Source: Oscillospiraceae bacterium
GTDB lineage: Bacteria; Bacillota; Clostridia; Oscillospirales; Ruminococcaceae
Length of the DNA stretch: 5,824 bases
Direction: 5' to 3'
NCBI GenBank assembly: GCA_031271475.1
Contig: JAISVP010000200.1
Location: forward strand, 1 to 5,824
The notes beneath the pieces are model-generated. The model ran no database searches, had not been told where the DNA came from, and saw only the letters and a list, made by a program, of their open reading frames with translations. The position numbers were made by a program, and so were the translations under genes. Below are positions 1 to 5,622 of this stretch, piece after piece. Each line of letters starts with the position of its first letter. Position 1 is the first letter of the stretch.

Positions 1-1008
1 TATCACCCGGAACTGTTTAATCCCGTGGATGCAAACGGCGTAGCTCTTGATATAAATTTCGGAGATATTCTGCATAACGGCGGGCTTCTTGACTTGTTGT
101 ATCTCGGGGTCAAACTGCAAATTTTTCCGCCTCTTATTTTTCTGGGAATCGGCTGTATGACAGACTTCGCACCGCTTATTGCCAACCCTAAATCGTTTTT
201 ACTCGGGGCAGCGGCACAGCTTGGAATCTTCCTTACTTTTGTCGGTGCGGGATTGCTTGGTCTTTCTCCGGAACAGTCCGGTTCGATTGCTATAATCGGC
301 GGTGCGGACGGGCCGACATCAATTTTTGTTGCAAGCAGACTTTTAACCGGCGGAGGCAGTATCACGGTCGGAACAATTGCCCTTGCCGCCTATACTTATA
401 TGGCATTGGTACCTGTAATTCAGCCGCCTATAATGCGGCTGCTTACCACCAAGAAAGAACGTGCCGTAAAGATGGAGCAGCTGCGTACCGTATCAAAAAA
501 AGAGAAAATCTTTTTCCCGATTGTCGTAACTTTAATAGTTGCTCTTATGGTGCCGTCGGCAGTGCCGCTGGTAGGTATGCTTATGCTCGGAAACTTGCTT
601 CGTGAATCAGGTTCATGCGACAGGCTTGTGGATACCGCACAGAATGCACTGATGAATATTGTTACCATTTTCTTGGGAACCTGTGTAGGTGCAACGACAA
701 AAGCCGAGCAAATCTTCAATTTTGAATTCATAAAGGTTTTATTGCTCGGAGTATTTGCATTTGCGGTAGGAACTGCCGGAGGTGTGCTCTTCGGAAAAAT
801 CATGTATAAAGTTTCCGGCGGAAAAGTCAATCCGCTTATCGGTTCGGCAGGGGTTTCAGCCGTACCTATGGCAGCAAGGGTTTCTCAGCGTGTCGGCTCG
901 GAAACCGACCCGACCAATTTCCTGTTAATGCACGCTATGGGGCCCAATGTCGCCGGCGTTATCGGTTCGGCTGTCGCCGCCGGTATATTGCTGAGTATAG
1001 TGAAATAG
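1..1008 (+). CDS. Na+-translocating decarboxylase beta subunit (OadB/GcdB/MmdB family), 5'-partial
   Basis: This is the integral membrane subunit of a biotin-dependent decarboxylase that couples decarboxylation of carboxybiotin to Na+ export (oxaloacetate, glutaconyl-CoA or methylmalonyl-CoA decarboxylase). The reading frame is open from base 1 to the TAG at 1006-1008, giving 335 visible residues. Family members are usually about 370-430 aa, so the N-terminus lies upstream; the GTG at 25 has no ribosome binding site and is not the start. Family hallmarks by visible residue: GIGCMTDFAPL (about 49-59), IIGGADGPTSIF (98-109) with the conserved Asp103 of the ion/proton pathway, SAVPMAARVSQRVG (286-299) and the C-terminal MGPNVAGVIGSAVAAG helix (313-328). 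Several hydrophobic segments flank a charged loop at about 150-168 (KKERAVKMEQ...). The beta subunit alone does not tell which substrate the complex uses, because the alpha subunit is not in the window. Family assignment is firm; substrate is unknown. Confidence 0.93.
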   Translation, partial: YHPELFNPVDANGVALDINFGDILHNGGLLDLLYLGVKLQIFPPLIFLGIGCMTDFAPLIANPKSFLLGAAAQLGIFLTFVGAGLLGLSPEQSGSIAIIGGADGPTSIFVASRLLTGGGSITVGTIALAAYTYMALVPVIQPPIMRLLTTKKERAVKMEQLRTVSKKEKIFFPIVVTLIVALMVPSAVPLVGMLMLGNLLRESGSCDRLVDTAQNALMNIVTIFLGTCVGATTKAEQIFNFEFIKVLLLGVFAFAVGTAGGVLFGKIMYKVSGGKVNPLIGSAGVSAVPMAARVSQRVGSETDPTNFLLMHAMGPNVAGVIGSAVAAGILLSIVK

Positions 1009-1035
1009 TTTGGTTTGCGTATATAGAAAACATTA

Positions 1036-1197
1036 AGAGCCTGTTCAATATCTTTTGGCAAGTATAATTTTCAGCAAAATTTCCGTTTTTCAGCGTTAAA
1101 ATTCCTTGTAAGGCGCAAGCATTACTGCGGAATTTTGCCTAGGAAAGCCAAAAATCTACCAAAAAGCACAATCACAAAAAGATATTGAACAGGCTCT
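1036..1197. mobile_element. MITE-like element with 21-bp terminal inverted repeats
   Basis: The ends are perfect 21-bp inverted repeats: 1036-1056 (beginning AGAGCCTGTTCAATATC) matches the reverse complement of 1177-1197. The 120-bp interior has no gene but carries further self-complementarity: AAAATTCC at 1098-1105 pairs with GGAATTTT at 1129-1136, and the left interior AGCAAAATTTCCG resembles the reverse complement of the right interior, so most of the element could fold into one long hairpin. A TAAGAG direct repeat (1034-1039 and 1199-1204) spans the left end and flanks the right end; a clean target-site duplication cannot be defined because it partly overlaps the inverted repeat. The GAGCCTGTTC-like ends resemble those of some IS5-type elements (family-level recollection only). 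A non-autonomous transposable repeat is the best reading. It may also affect 3' ends of decarboxylase transcripts (inference). Confidence 0.68.
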
Positions 1198-1264
1198 CTA
1201 AGAGAATCCGGGACAATGTACTGAAAAATATACAGCAGATGTGTGCAGTGTCTCATCAGATTCT

Positions 1265-1314
1265 CGGACATGTCCTTACAGCCAAGTTAAGTACCCGCTG
1301 CAAGGACATGACCG
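1265..1314. other. Strong imperfect hairpin in the intergenic region
   Basis: CGG, CATGTCCTT and CAGC on the left arm (1265-1267, 1269-1277, 1279-1282) pair with GCTG, AAGGACATG and CCG on the right arm (1297-1300, 1302-1310, 1312-1314). This gives 16 base pairs interrupted by two single mismatches (A·C and A·A) around a 14-nt loop. The left arm also contains the self-complementary GGACATGTCC (1266-1275). No T-run follows, so it is not a standard terminator. It could be a structured RNA leader, a protein-binding site or a decayed repeat; the sequence does not say which. Confidence 0.5.
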
Positions 1315-1418
1315 GACGGTTATGATTGCAGTGAAAGGGGGGATGCTGATTCGAATGAGGCTGCTATGCAAAAACCTTGGTAAAGTTGGCTTAAATTGGT
1401 AAGAGATTCTTTGAACCC

Positions 1419-1461
1419 GCCGGCAAAGCCGGCACGGCAGTTGATGATAAATTATTATCAA
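1419..1461. other. Two adjacent short palindromes upstream of pstS
   Basis: GCCGGC-AAA-GCCGGC (1419-1433) is a GC-rich stem with a 3-nt loop. Directly after it, TTGATGATAA (1441-1450) and TTATTATCAA (1452-1461) form a 21-bp near-perfect palindrome around a single A, with one G·T pair. The second has the size and symmetry of a dimeric repressor site, but lies about 170 bp before the pstS start and no matching regulator is recognised. An operator role is speculative. Confidence 0.3.
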
Positions 1462-1631
1462 CTCAAGATCTATTTCCCTGTGCAATTAACAGTGTTCAAC
1501 CGGTTTTCAATTGGCGGCAGGAATTTATCAAAACATTCTCTTTACATATTCTTGTCTTTAGACCGTAACCGTGGCTGACCATAGGAATTGCCCGGGGCAG
1601 ATTTAAAAATTAAAAGGGAGAATGAATTACT

Positions 1632-2480
1632 ATGAAAAAAGCAATTTCAATCACGGCGGCATTACTTGCAGGGTCACTCATGCTTACCGCATGCGGCGGC
1701 GGTGCCACAGACAATATCTCAATCGTGGCACGTGAAGACGGAAGCGGAACGAAAACCGCATTTATGGAAATCATTGACCTCAAAGGCAAAGCGGATCCGG
1801 CAAATGTTGTTATCCAAACAGGTACAGCGGGTGTGCTTGCAGAAGTAAAAGGCAATCCCAAAGCAATCGCTTATGAGAGTTTGGGTTTCGTTACGGATGA
1901 AGTAAAAAAGCTTAAGGTCGATGGCGTAGAGGCTACCGCGGACACTATCAGAGACGGCTCATATAAAATATCCAGACCGCTGTCTGTAATTTACCAAGAA
2001 GATACCCTCATGGAAGCTGTTAACGATGCTTTCTTCATGTTTTTGAAGTCAGCTGACGCACAGCAGATCATCAAAGACGAAGGCTATGTTTCACTTGTGG
2101 ACGGTGCTCCTAATTACTCCGCTCAGGAGGAATTATCCGGCAATATTGATGTCAGCGGTTCAACCTCATTGCAGCCTCTGATGATTAAACTTGCGGAGGC
2201 ATTTGAAAAACTCCAGTCCGGTATAAAAGTTAACGTGTCCGGCGGCGGTTCCGGTACAGGCTATGAAAACGGCGAAAACGGCACTTCTGCATTCGGTATG
2301 ATAAGCGAAGAGTTCAGTTCGGACAAGGCTCCGTCCTGTACAAGTTATACAGTTTGTAAAGACGGTATTGCGGTAATCGTTAACTCATCGAATACACTCG
2401 AAAGTATTACTATGGAACAGCTCAAAAACATTTATGACGTGGATGCAGCGGCGGCTCCGACTTGGGCGGACATTAAATAG
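1632..2480 (+). CDS. pstS: Phosphate-binding lipoprotein PstS, apparently circularly permuted
   Basis: This 282-aa protein is the substrate-binding part of the Pst phosphate importer, tethered outside the membrane. The ATG at 1632 follows AAGGGAG (1614-1620) and gives a lipoprotein signal: K2-K3, a hydrophobic stretch to about 17, and lipobox L18-T-A-C21. The order of the mature part is unusual. Residues 29-156 match the normally C-terminal half of PstS: ISIVAREDGSGT (29-40, phosphate-binding loop), AIAYESLGF (78-86), GSYKISRPL (109-117), QQIIKDEGYVSL (144-155). After a linker (157-168), residues 169-282 match the normally N-terminal half: SGNIDVSGSTSLQP (169-182), GGGSGTG (204-210), KDGIAVIVN (243-251), and TW (277-278) just before the stop, where ordinary PstS would continue into the REDGSGT segment. 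Both halves are present, so it looks intact. The usual Asp and Arg of the DIGMxSR motif are replaced (AFGMISEE, 220-227). Phosphate as ligand is inferred from the pst neighbours. Confidence 0.88.
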   Translation: MKKAISITAALLAGSLMLTACGGGATDNISIVAREDGSGTKTAFMEIIDLKGKADPANVVIQTGTAGVLAEVKGNPKAIAYESLGFVTDEVKKLKVDGVEATADTIRDGSYKISRPLSVIYQEDTLMEAVNDAFFMFLKSADAQQIIKDEGYVSLVDGAPNYSAQEELSGNIDVSGSTSLQPLMIKLAEAFEKLQSGIKVNVSGGGSGTGYENGENGTSAFGMISEEFSSDKAPSCTSYTVCKDGIAVIVNSSNTLESITMEQLKNIYDVDAAAAPTWADIK

Positions 2481-2510
2481 CTGACAGTAAACAGTCATAA
2501 AAGTAAAGTT

Positions 2511-2767
2511 GATAATGAATAGTGAATAAGTTACAGTCGCTTCTGACGGCTATGATTCGGACAAAGCCGGGATCTGCACGCAAACGCGCGGTCTATGAGG
2601 ACTTCACTTCACCCGTTCTCATAGAAATTACTGTACAAGTGTATGCAGTTCCGGGTAAAATCTTCTGTGTATTAAACCGCAGGGAAATTTTATAAAAAGA
2701 TTCCGGATTCAATAACTGACTGACAGCCGGAAACATATGCTGTTAACTGTTCATTATTCACTATCGG
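2511..2767. repeat. AT-rich inverted repeat bracketing repeat copy 1
   Basis: ATAGTGAATAA at 2519-2529 is the perfect 11-bp inverted match of TTATTCACTAT at 2754-2764. Beyond the core, both arms continue with similar AT-rich sequence (left GATAATGA before and GTTACAG after; right CTGTTAACTGTTCA before it). The arms sit just outside the 109-bp repeat on its left and about 115 bp beyond it on its right. This may be the edge of an insertion or simple low-complexity sequence. Confidence 0.35.
2531..2639 (-). repeat. Dispersed structured repeat, copy 1 (109 bp)
   Basis: Read on the minus strand, this begins CTTGTACAGTAATTTC (2639 down to 2624) and ends in CGACTGTA; the same start and end, with conserved blocks between, recur on the plus strand at 5453-5560. 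Shared internal blocks include AACGGG, CCTCAT, TTTGCGTGCAG, CGGCTTTG and AGCCGT-AGAA; identity is roughly three quarters by eye. It is foldable: TCTATGAGGAC (2592-2602) pairs with GTTCTCATAGA (2615-2625) over 11 bp with one G·T pair and a 12-nt loop, and CGGCT (2547-2551) pairs with AGCCG (2565-2569). No coding potential is seen. Function is unknown; a REP-like or other non-autonomous repeat is likely. Confidence 0.72.
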
Positions 2768-2787
2768 CTTAACTGTTAAATGTTAAC
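2741..2787. repeat. TTAA-rich short repeats just upstream of pstC
   Basis: TTAACTGTT occurs at 2743-2751 and again at 2769-2777. TGTTAA occurs at 2741-2746, 2774-2779 and 2781-2786. TTAA recurs every 7 bp at 2769, 2776 and 2783. On the minus strand the TGTTAA units read TTAACA, the half-site known for Bacillus PhoP boxes, but the 7-bp period and the orientation do not fit the usual direct repeats with an 11-bp period on the coding strand. It may be only low-complexity DNA. Confidence 0.3.
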
Positions 2788-2806
2788 TAAATGGGAGTAG
2801 GAGTAT

Positions 2807-3709
2807 ATGAATAAAGCATACCGTTTTATCAAAGCAAGAGACAGCATAATGCGGGGAATATTTACATTTTGCGCTGTTTTCTCAATTATCGCACTTGGCT
2901 GTATCTGTGTGTTTCTGTTTGCAAACGGGATACCTTTTATCGGACGTGTAGGATTAACTAACTTCTTTGGAACTACATGGAATTTCAATGTACAGGCTTA
3001 CGGCGTACTTTCTATGATTGTTGCTTCTTTATATGTTACGGCGCTGTCTACATTGATTGGTGTTACAATAGGACTGTTTACAGCGATAGCCCTCTATAAG
3101 TTCTGCCCGAAACATTTGGTTGGCCCGATAAGACAGATGATAAATCTGCTTGCCGGTATTCCGTCCGTTCTGTTCGGGCTGTTCGGAATGATACTGATTG
3201 TTCCGGTATTGCGTGACTATATATCGCCGACAGGTGTGGGATACGGGATATTGGCGGCAAGTCTTGTGCTGTCAATCATGACATTGCCAACCATTGTAAG
3301 TGTAAGTCTTGACGCGCTTAATGCGGTGCCGCGCAATTATTATGAAGGTGCGCTTGCATTGGGTGCCACGAAAGAGCAGAGTGTTTTCAAGGTAATGCTT
3401 CCCGCTGCAAAAAGCGGAATACTTGCCGCGGTTGTACTGTCAATAGGACGTGCAATCGGTGAAACAATGGCCGTTATTATGGTAATCGGCGGCTCACCGG
3501 TTATTCCTAAAAGTCTGTTTCAGTCAGTAAGAACGCTTACGGCAAACATAGCTATGGGCGCAACAGAACTGTCCGGTGATGCTAAAACCTCCTTGGTCGC
3601 CGCAGGTGTGGTTCTGTTTTTCTTTACGTTGTTGCTTAATATCAGTTTCTCATTGCTGAAAGGAGGGGAAAAACGTGAAAAAAAACGCGCATCAAAGGCA
3701 AATATTTAA
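2807..3709 (+). CDS. pstC: Phosphate ABC transporter permease PstC
   Basis: PstC is one of the two membrane channel subunits of the Pst phosphate importer. The protein has 300 aa, normal for the family. Six hydrophobic segments can be placed at roughly 17-39, 68-95, 112-133, 145-166, 204-228 and 262-284. The cytoplasmic EAA-type loop that contacts the ATPase is clear at 180-199 (EGALALGATKEQSVFKVMLP), and the family motif GRAIGET lies at 214-220. AGIPSVLFGLFG (116-127) is the typical PstC/PstA segment. The ATG at 2807 is preceded by GGGAG (2793-2797) at a 9-nt spacing; the closer AGGAG (2799-2803) is only 3 nt away. The tail is strongly basic ([10 protein letters not shown]) and its last 35 nt also encode the start of PstA, indicating translational coupling. 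PstC rather than PstA is inferred from gene order and the closer match to PstC. Confidence 0.95.
   Translation: MNKAYRFIKARDSIMRGIFTFCAVFSIIALGCICVFLFANGIPFIGRVGLTNFFGTTWNFNVQAYGVLSMIVASLYVTALSTLIGVTIGLFTAIALYKFCPKHLVGPIRQMINLLAGIPSVLFGLFGMILIVPVLRDYISPTGVGYGILAASLVLSIMTLPTIVSVSLDALNAVPRNYYEGALALGATKEQSVFKVMLPAAKSGILAAVVLSIGRAIGETMAVIMVIGGSPVIPKSLFQSVRTLTANIAMGATELSGDAKTSLVAAGVVLFFFTLLLNISFSLLKGGEKREKKRASKANI
3661..3666 (+). promoter_or_regulatory. Ribosome binding site of pstA, inside pstC
   Basis: A perfect AGGAGG lies 8 nt before the GTG at 3675, within the pstC coding sequence. It decides the GTG as the pstA start and the 35-nt overlap with pstC. Confidence 0.85.
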
Positions 3710-4526
3710 GTATTCCGCATTAAAGGTTATCTCATTTGTTATGGTCGGGTTAAGTTTGCTGGCATTGCTTGCTGTTATCAGTTTCATACTTATACGCGGC
3801 GTCCCTTATGTGAATATGCAGCTTCTTTTCGGGGATTATGAAAACGAACCGTCCATAAAGCCCGCACTTATCGGAACTGCGTATTTGGTTCTTGTAGCAA
3901 TAGGAATAGCCGCCCCGATAGGTATAGGCAGCGCTGTCTTTCTTACGGAATACACAAATTCAAAAAGCCGTTTAATAAGGGTTATCCGTATCGCAACAGA
4001 AACGCTTGCGGGAATACCGTCTATTGTTTACGGAATATTCGGGTATCTTATTTTTGTTGTGGCACTTGGATTTAAGTATTCGTTAATAGGAGGCGGCATT
4101 ACGCTTGCTATTATGATACTGCCTGTTATAGTACGTTCTACGGAGGAAAGTTTGCTTGCTGTGCCGCGTTCACTAAGAGAAGGCAGTTTTGCTTTGGGTG
4201 CGTCGAAAGTAAGAACTATATTCAATGTTGTTTTGCCTTGTGCCGCAAGCGGGATTGTTACGTCTTTAATTCTTGCGATAGGCAGGGTTATTTCCGAAAG
4301 TGCCGTACTGATTCTTACCATTGGAATGGTTGTTCATAAAATCCCCGAAGGCTTTGCGTCTCCGGGGACAAGCCTTGCATTGGACGTATATTATTTTGGG
4401 TCTCACGGCTATCCCGAACAGGCGGCGGCAACGGGTGTGGTGCTGCTTGTGCTGGTAATGGCAATAAATATTCTGGCTACATTTTTAGGAAAAGTATTCG
4501 GTAAAGGAGAACTTGCTAATGGATAG
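3675..4526 (+). CDS. pstA: Phosphate ABC transporter permease PstA
   Basis: PstA is the second channel subunit, pairing with PstC and resting on a PstB dimer. It has 283 aa, the usual length, starting at a GTG served by the AGGAGG at 3661-3666. Hydrophobic segments lie at about 17-40, 63-90, 112-132, 136-153, 190-218 and 252-272. Visible motifs are [15 protein letters not shown] (109-123), the EAA loop [21 protein letters not shown] (168-188), and GRVISESA (203-210). In PstC the equivalent motif is GRAIGET, so PstA carries a slightly altered form here (Ser for Gly and Thr); this may be ordinary PstA variation. The segment [22 protein letters not shown] (about 224-245) is typical of PstA. The gene overlaps pstC by 35 nt and pstB by 8 nt (ATGGATAG), so the three are very likely translated from one message. 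Confidence 0.95.
   Translation: MKKNAHQRQIFKYSALKVISFVMVGLSLLALLAVISFILIRGVPYVNMQLLFGDYENEPSIKPALIGTAYLVLVAIGIAAPIGIGSAVFLTEYTNSKSRLIRVIRIATETLAGIPSIVYGIFGYLIFVVALGFKYSLIGGGITLAIMILPVIVRSTEESLLAVPRSLREGSFALGASKVRTIFNVVLPCAASGIVTSLILAIGRVISESAVLILTIGMVVHKIPEGFASPGTSLALDVYYFGSHGYPEQAAATGVVLLVLVMAINILATFLGKVFGKGELANG
4503..4509 (+). promoter_or_regulatory. Ribosome binding site of pstB, inside pstA
   Basis: AAAGGAG ends 9 nt before the ATG at 4519 but only 3 nt before the in-frame TTG at 4513. The spacing favours the ATG as the pstB start. Confidence 0.8.
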
Positions 4527-5442
4527 TAATAAAAGTGCTAACGTGGCAATGCTGAACCGCAAACCGGCGGATGAAAATTCCAAATCCGCTGCAAAGGGAA
4601 ATACAAAACCGAAACCGGATGTAAATGCCGGTAAAACAGCTTTTAAAAATTCCGGCAGTCAAACTGCCGCAAATAAGTCTTCCGGCGGTAAATTCAATAT
4701 TACCGTTCGGAACTGTAATCTGCACTACGGTGATTTTCATGCCTTAAAAGATGTTAATATTGATATTGAGGAAAATGAAGTCACGGCATTTATCGGACCG
4801 TCCGGATGCGGAAAGTCTACTTTTTTAAAGACATTTAACCGTATGAATGACCTTATAGAGGACTGTAAAATCACAGGTCTTATTGAAATCGGCGGACAGG
4901 ATATTTATGCTAAAAGCACGGATGTAACTATGCTGCGTAAGAATGTCGGTATGATATTTCAGAAACCTAATCCGTTTCCTATGAGTATTTACGATAATAT
5001 CGCATTTGCACCGAGAACTTTCGGCATTAAGAAAAAAAGCACATTGGATGAAATTGTTGAGCGTTCCCTTAAATTGGCAGGCTTGTGGGAAGAAGTAAGT
5101 GACCGTTTAAATAAGAATGCTATGGGAATGTCCGGCGGACAGCAGCAAAGACTTTGTATTGCACGTTCGCTTGCGGCGGAACCGAAAATTCTTTTAATGG
5201 ATGAGCCCACTTCCGCACTTGACCCAATTTCCACAGGAACCATTGAGGAATTGGTAAATATTCTGAAAACAAATTATACCATTGTAATCGTTACGCACAA
5301 TATGCAGCAGGCAACACGTATCTCCGATAAGACGGCATTCTTTCTTTTAGGCGAGATTGTCGAATACGGCAAAACTGAAGATATTTTTCTCAAACCGACA
5401 GACAAACGTACAGAAAACTACATTACAGGACGGTTTGGGTAA
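4519..5442 (+). CDS. pstB: Phosphate ABC transporter ATPase PstB with an N-terminal extension
   Basis: PstB is the cytoplasmic ATPase that powers phosphate import through PstC/PstA. The chosen ATG gives 307 aa. All ABC motifs are present: A-loop Tyr70 (HYGDFHAL), Walker [10 protein letters not shown] (93-101), Q-loop Gln148 in FQKPNPFP (147-154, typical of PstB), signature MSGGQQQR (204-211), Walker B ILLMDEP (224-230), D-loop SALD (232-235) and switch His260. The NRMNDL segment (107-112) and the GRF ending are also PstB-like. The catalytic part begins near residue 58 (KFNITVRN), so residues 1-57 are extra compared with the usual PstB of about 250 aa. That tail is rich in Lys, Asn, Ser and Ala, without hydrophobic stretches, and looks disordered. 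A start inside the tail would need another ribosome binding site; none as good is seen, and the 8-nt overlap with pstA supports the long form. Confidence 0.96.
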   Translation: MDSNKSANVAMLNRKPADENSKSAAKGNTKPKPDVNAGKTAFKNSGSQTAANKSSGGKFNITVRNCNLHYGDFHALKDVNIDIEENEVTAFIGPSGCGKSTFLKTFNRMNDLIEDCKITGLIEIGGQDIYAKSTDVTMLRKNVGMIFQKPNPFPMSIYDNIAFAPRTFGIKKKSTLDEIVERSLKLAGLWEEVSDRLNKNAMGMSGGQQQRLCIARSLAAEPKILLMDEPTSALDPISTGTIEELVNILKTNYTIVIVTHNMQQATRISDKTAFFLLGEIVEYGKTEDIFLKPTDKRTENYITGRFG

Positions 5443-5452
5443 AAGCGGAGCT

Positions 5453-5560
5453 CTTGTACAGTAATTTCGACCCCGAACGGGCTAAGCCCGACCTCATCGA
5501 CGCACGCATTTGCGTGCAGGTCTCGGCTTTGCCAGACCGCAGCCGTTAGAAACGACTGTA
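5453..5560 (+). repeat. Dispersed structured repeat, copy 2 (108 bp)
   Basis: This begins CTTGTACAGTAATTTC (5453-5468), identical over 16 bp to the minus-strand start of copy 1, and ends in CGACTGTA like copy 1. Three potential hairpins are visible: CGGGC-TAA-GCCCG (5478-5490), GCACGCA-TT-TGCGTGC (5502-5517, 7 perfect pairs) and CGGCT (5524-5528) with AGCCG (5541-5545). The last stem is kept in both copies while its loop differs. The element sits 10 bp after pstB and about 70 bp before phoU. There is no coding potential. It might act in processing or stability of the pst message, but nothing in the sequence proves that. Confidence 0.72.
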
Positions 5561-5575
5561 TTACAATACCGATTG

Positions 5576-5599
5576 CAGTATTTTAAATTGGAAATACTG
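5576..5599. other. Short hairpin in the phoU leader
   Basis: CAGTATTT (5576-5583) pairs perfectly with AAATACTG (5592-5599) around the 8-nt loop TAAATTGG. It ends 16 nt before the phoU ribosome binding site and is outside the dispersed repeat. The stem is AT-rich and no T-run follows, so it is not a terminator; any effect on phoU translation is speculative. Confidence 0.35.
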
Positions 5600-5615
5600 T
5601 AGCCGTTCACAAAAG

Positions 5616-5622
5616 AAAGGAG
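5616..5622 (+). promoter_or_regulatory. Ribosome binding site of phoU
   Basis: AAAGGAG lies 8 nt before the ATG at 5631 and fixes the start of the partial phoU gene. Confidence 0.8.

Larger units (their letters stand above)
1009..1631. other. 623-bp non-coding region between decarboxylase subunit and pstS
   Basis: No supportable gene is seen on either strand; the short open frames lack ribosome binding sites and recognisable protein sequence. From left to right it holds a MITE-like element (1036-1197), a weak 7-bp inverted repeat (1202-1208 with 1259-1265), a strong imperfect hairpin (1265-1314), a GCCGGC-AAA-GCCGGC palindrome (1419-1433), an AT-rich palindrome (1441-1461), and finally the pstS leader with its ribosome binding site. 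The pstS promoter must lie here if pstS starts its own transcript, but no convincing -35/-10 pair or ordered set of Pho boxes was found. No hairpin followed by a T-run that would qualify as a terminator for the decarboxylase gene is visible. Confidence 0.7.
2481..2806. other. 326-bp non-coding gap between pstS and pstC
   Basis: No coding sequence is supported, and no frame here continues PstS. The gap contains copy 1 of a 109-bp dispersed repeat (2531-2639), flanked by an AT-rich inverted repeat, and a TTAA-rich stretch running into the pstC ribosome binding site (GGGAG at 2793-2797, 9 nt before the ATG). Minor TTCCGG/CCGGAA pairing is seen at 2701-2706 and 2727-2732. Such a gap could allow pstS mRNA to accumulate separately from pstCAB (inference). 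No classic terminator or promoter is evident. Confidence 0.6.

Noticed and set aside
25..1008. GTG at 25 as the start of the decarboxylase beta subunit
   Set aside because: The frame is open from base 1, there is no ribosome binding site before 25, and the family is longer at the N-terminus, so the gene is cut by the window edge.
1380..1420. tRNA-like look (AATTGGTAAGAG followed by TTTGAACCC)
   Set aside because: No acceptor or anticodon stem can be formed around these bits, so it is not a tRNA gene.
1419..1433. Third copy of the 109-bp repeat, suggested by GGCAAAGCCG
   Set aside because: Only this 10-bp palindromic piece matches (the reverse complement of 5524-5533); the flanks do not follow the repeat.
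1276..1485. 69-aa open frame on the - strand
   Set aside because: No ribosome binding site and it covers the hairpin and palindromes; the composition looks like chance translation of non-coding DNA.
1486..1546. Pho-box array before pstS (TTAACA 1486, TTCAAC 1495, TTCAAT 1506, TTTACA 1541)
   Set aside because: Only one pair has the 11-bp spacing, most units are degenerate, and no good -10 element follows at the right distance.
1396..1578. 60-aa open frame on the + strand upstream of pstS
   Set aside because: It starts at a TTG without a ribosome binding site, runs through the two palindromes, and has no recognisable protein character.
2592..2625. Hairpin as a factor-independent terminator of pstS
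   Set aside because: The stem is followed by AATTACTG rather than a T-run, and it is part of the dispersed repeat.
2481..2806. Possible frameshifted remainder of PstS after its TAG
   Set aside because: The segment has no PstS-like sequence in any frame, and the parts that would be expected next are already present at the N-terminus of the protein, so permutation explains the data better than a broken gene.
4028..4321. 97-aa open frame on the - strand inside pstA
   Set aside because: Shadow of the pstA coding sequence; pstA is strongly supported and this frame has no independent signals.
4513..4518. TTG at 4513 as the pstB start
   Set aside because: It is only 3 nt from the AAAGGAG motif; the ATG at 4519 has the proper 9-nt spacing.
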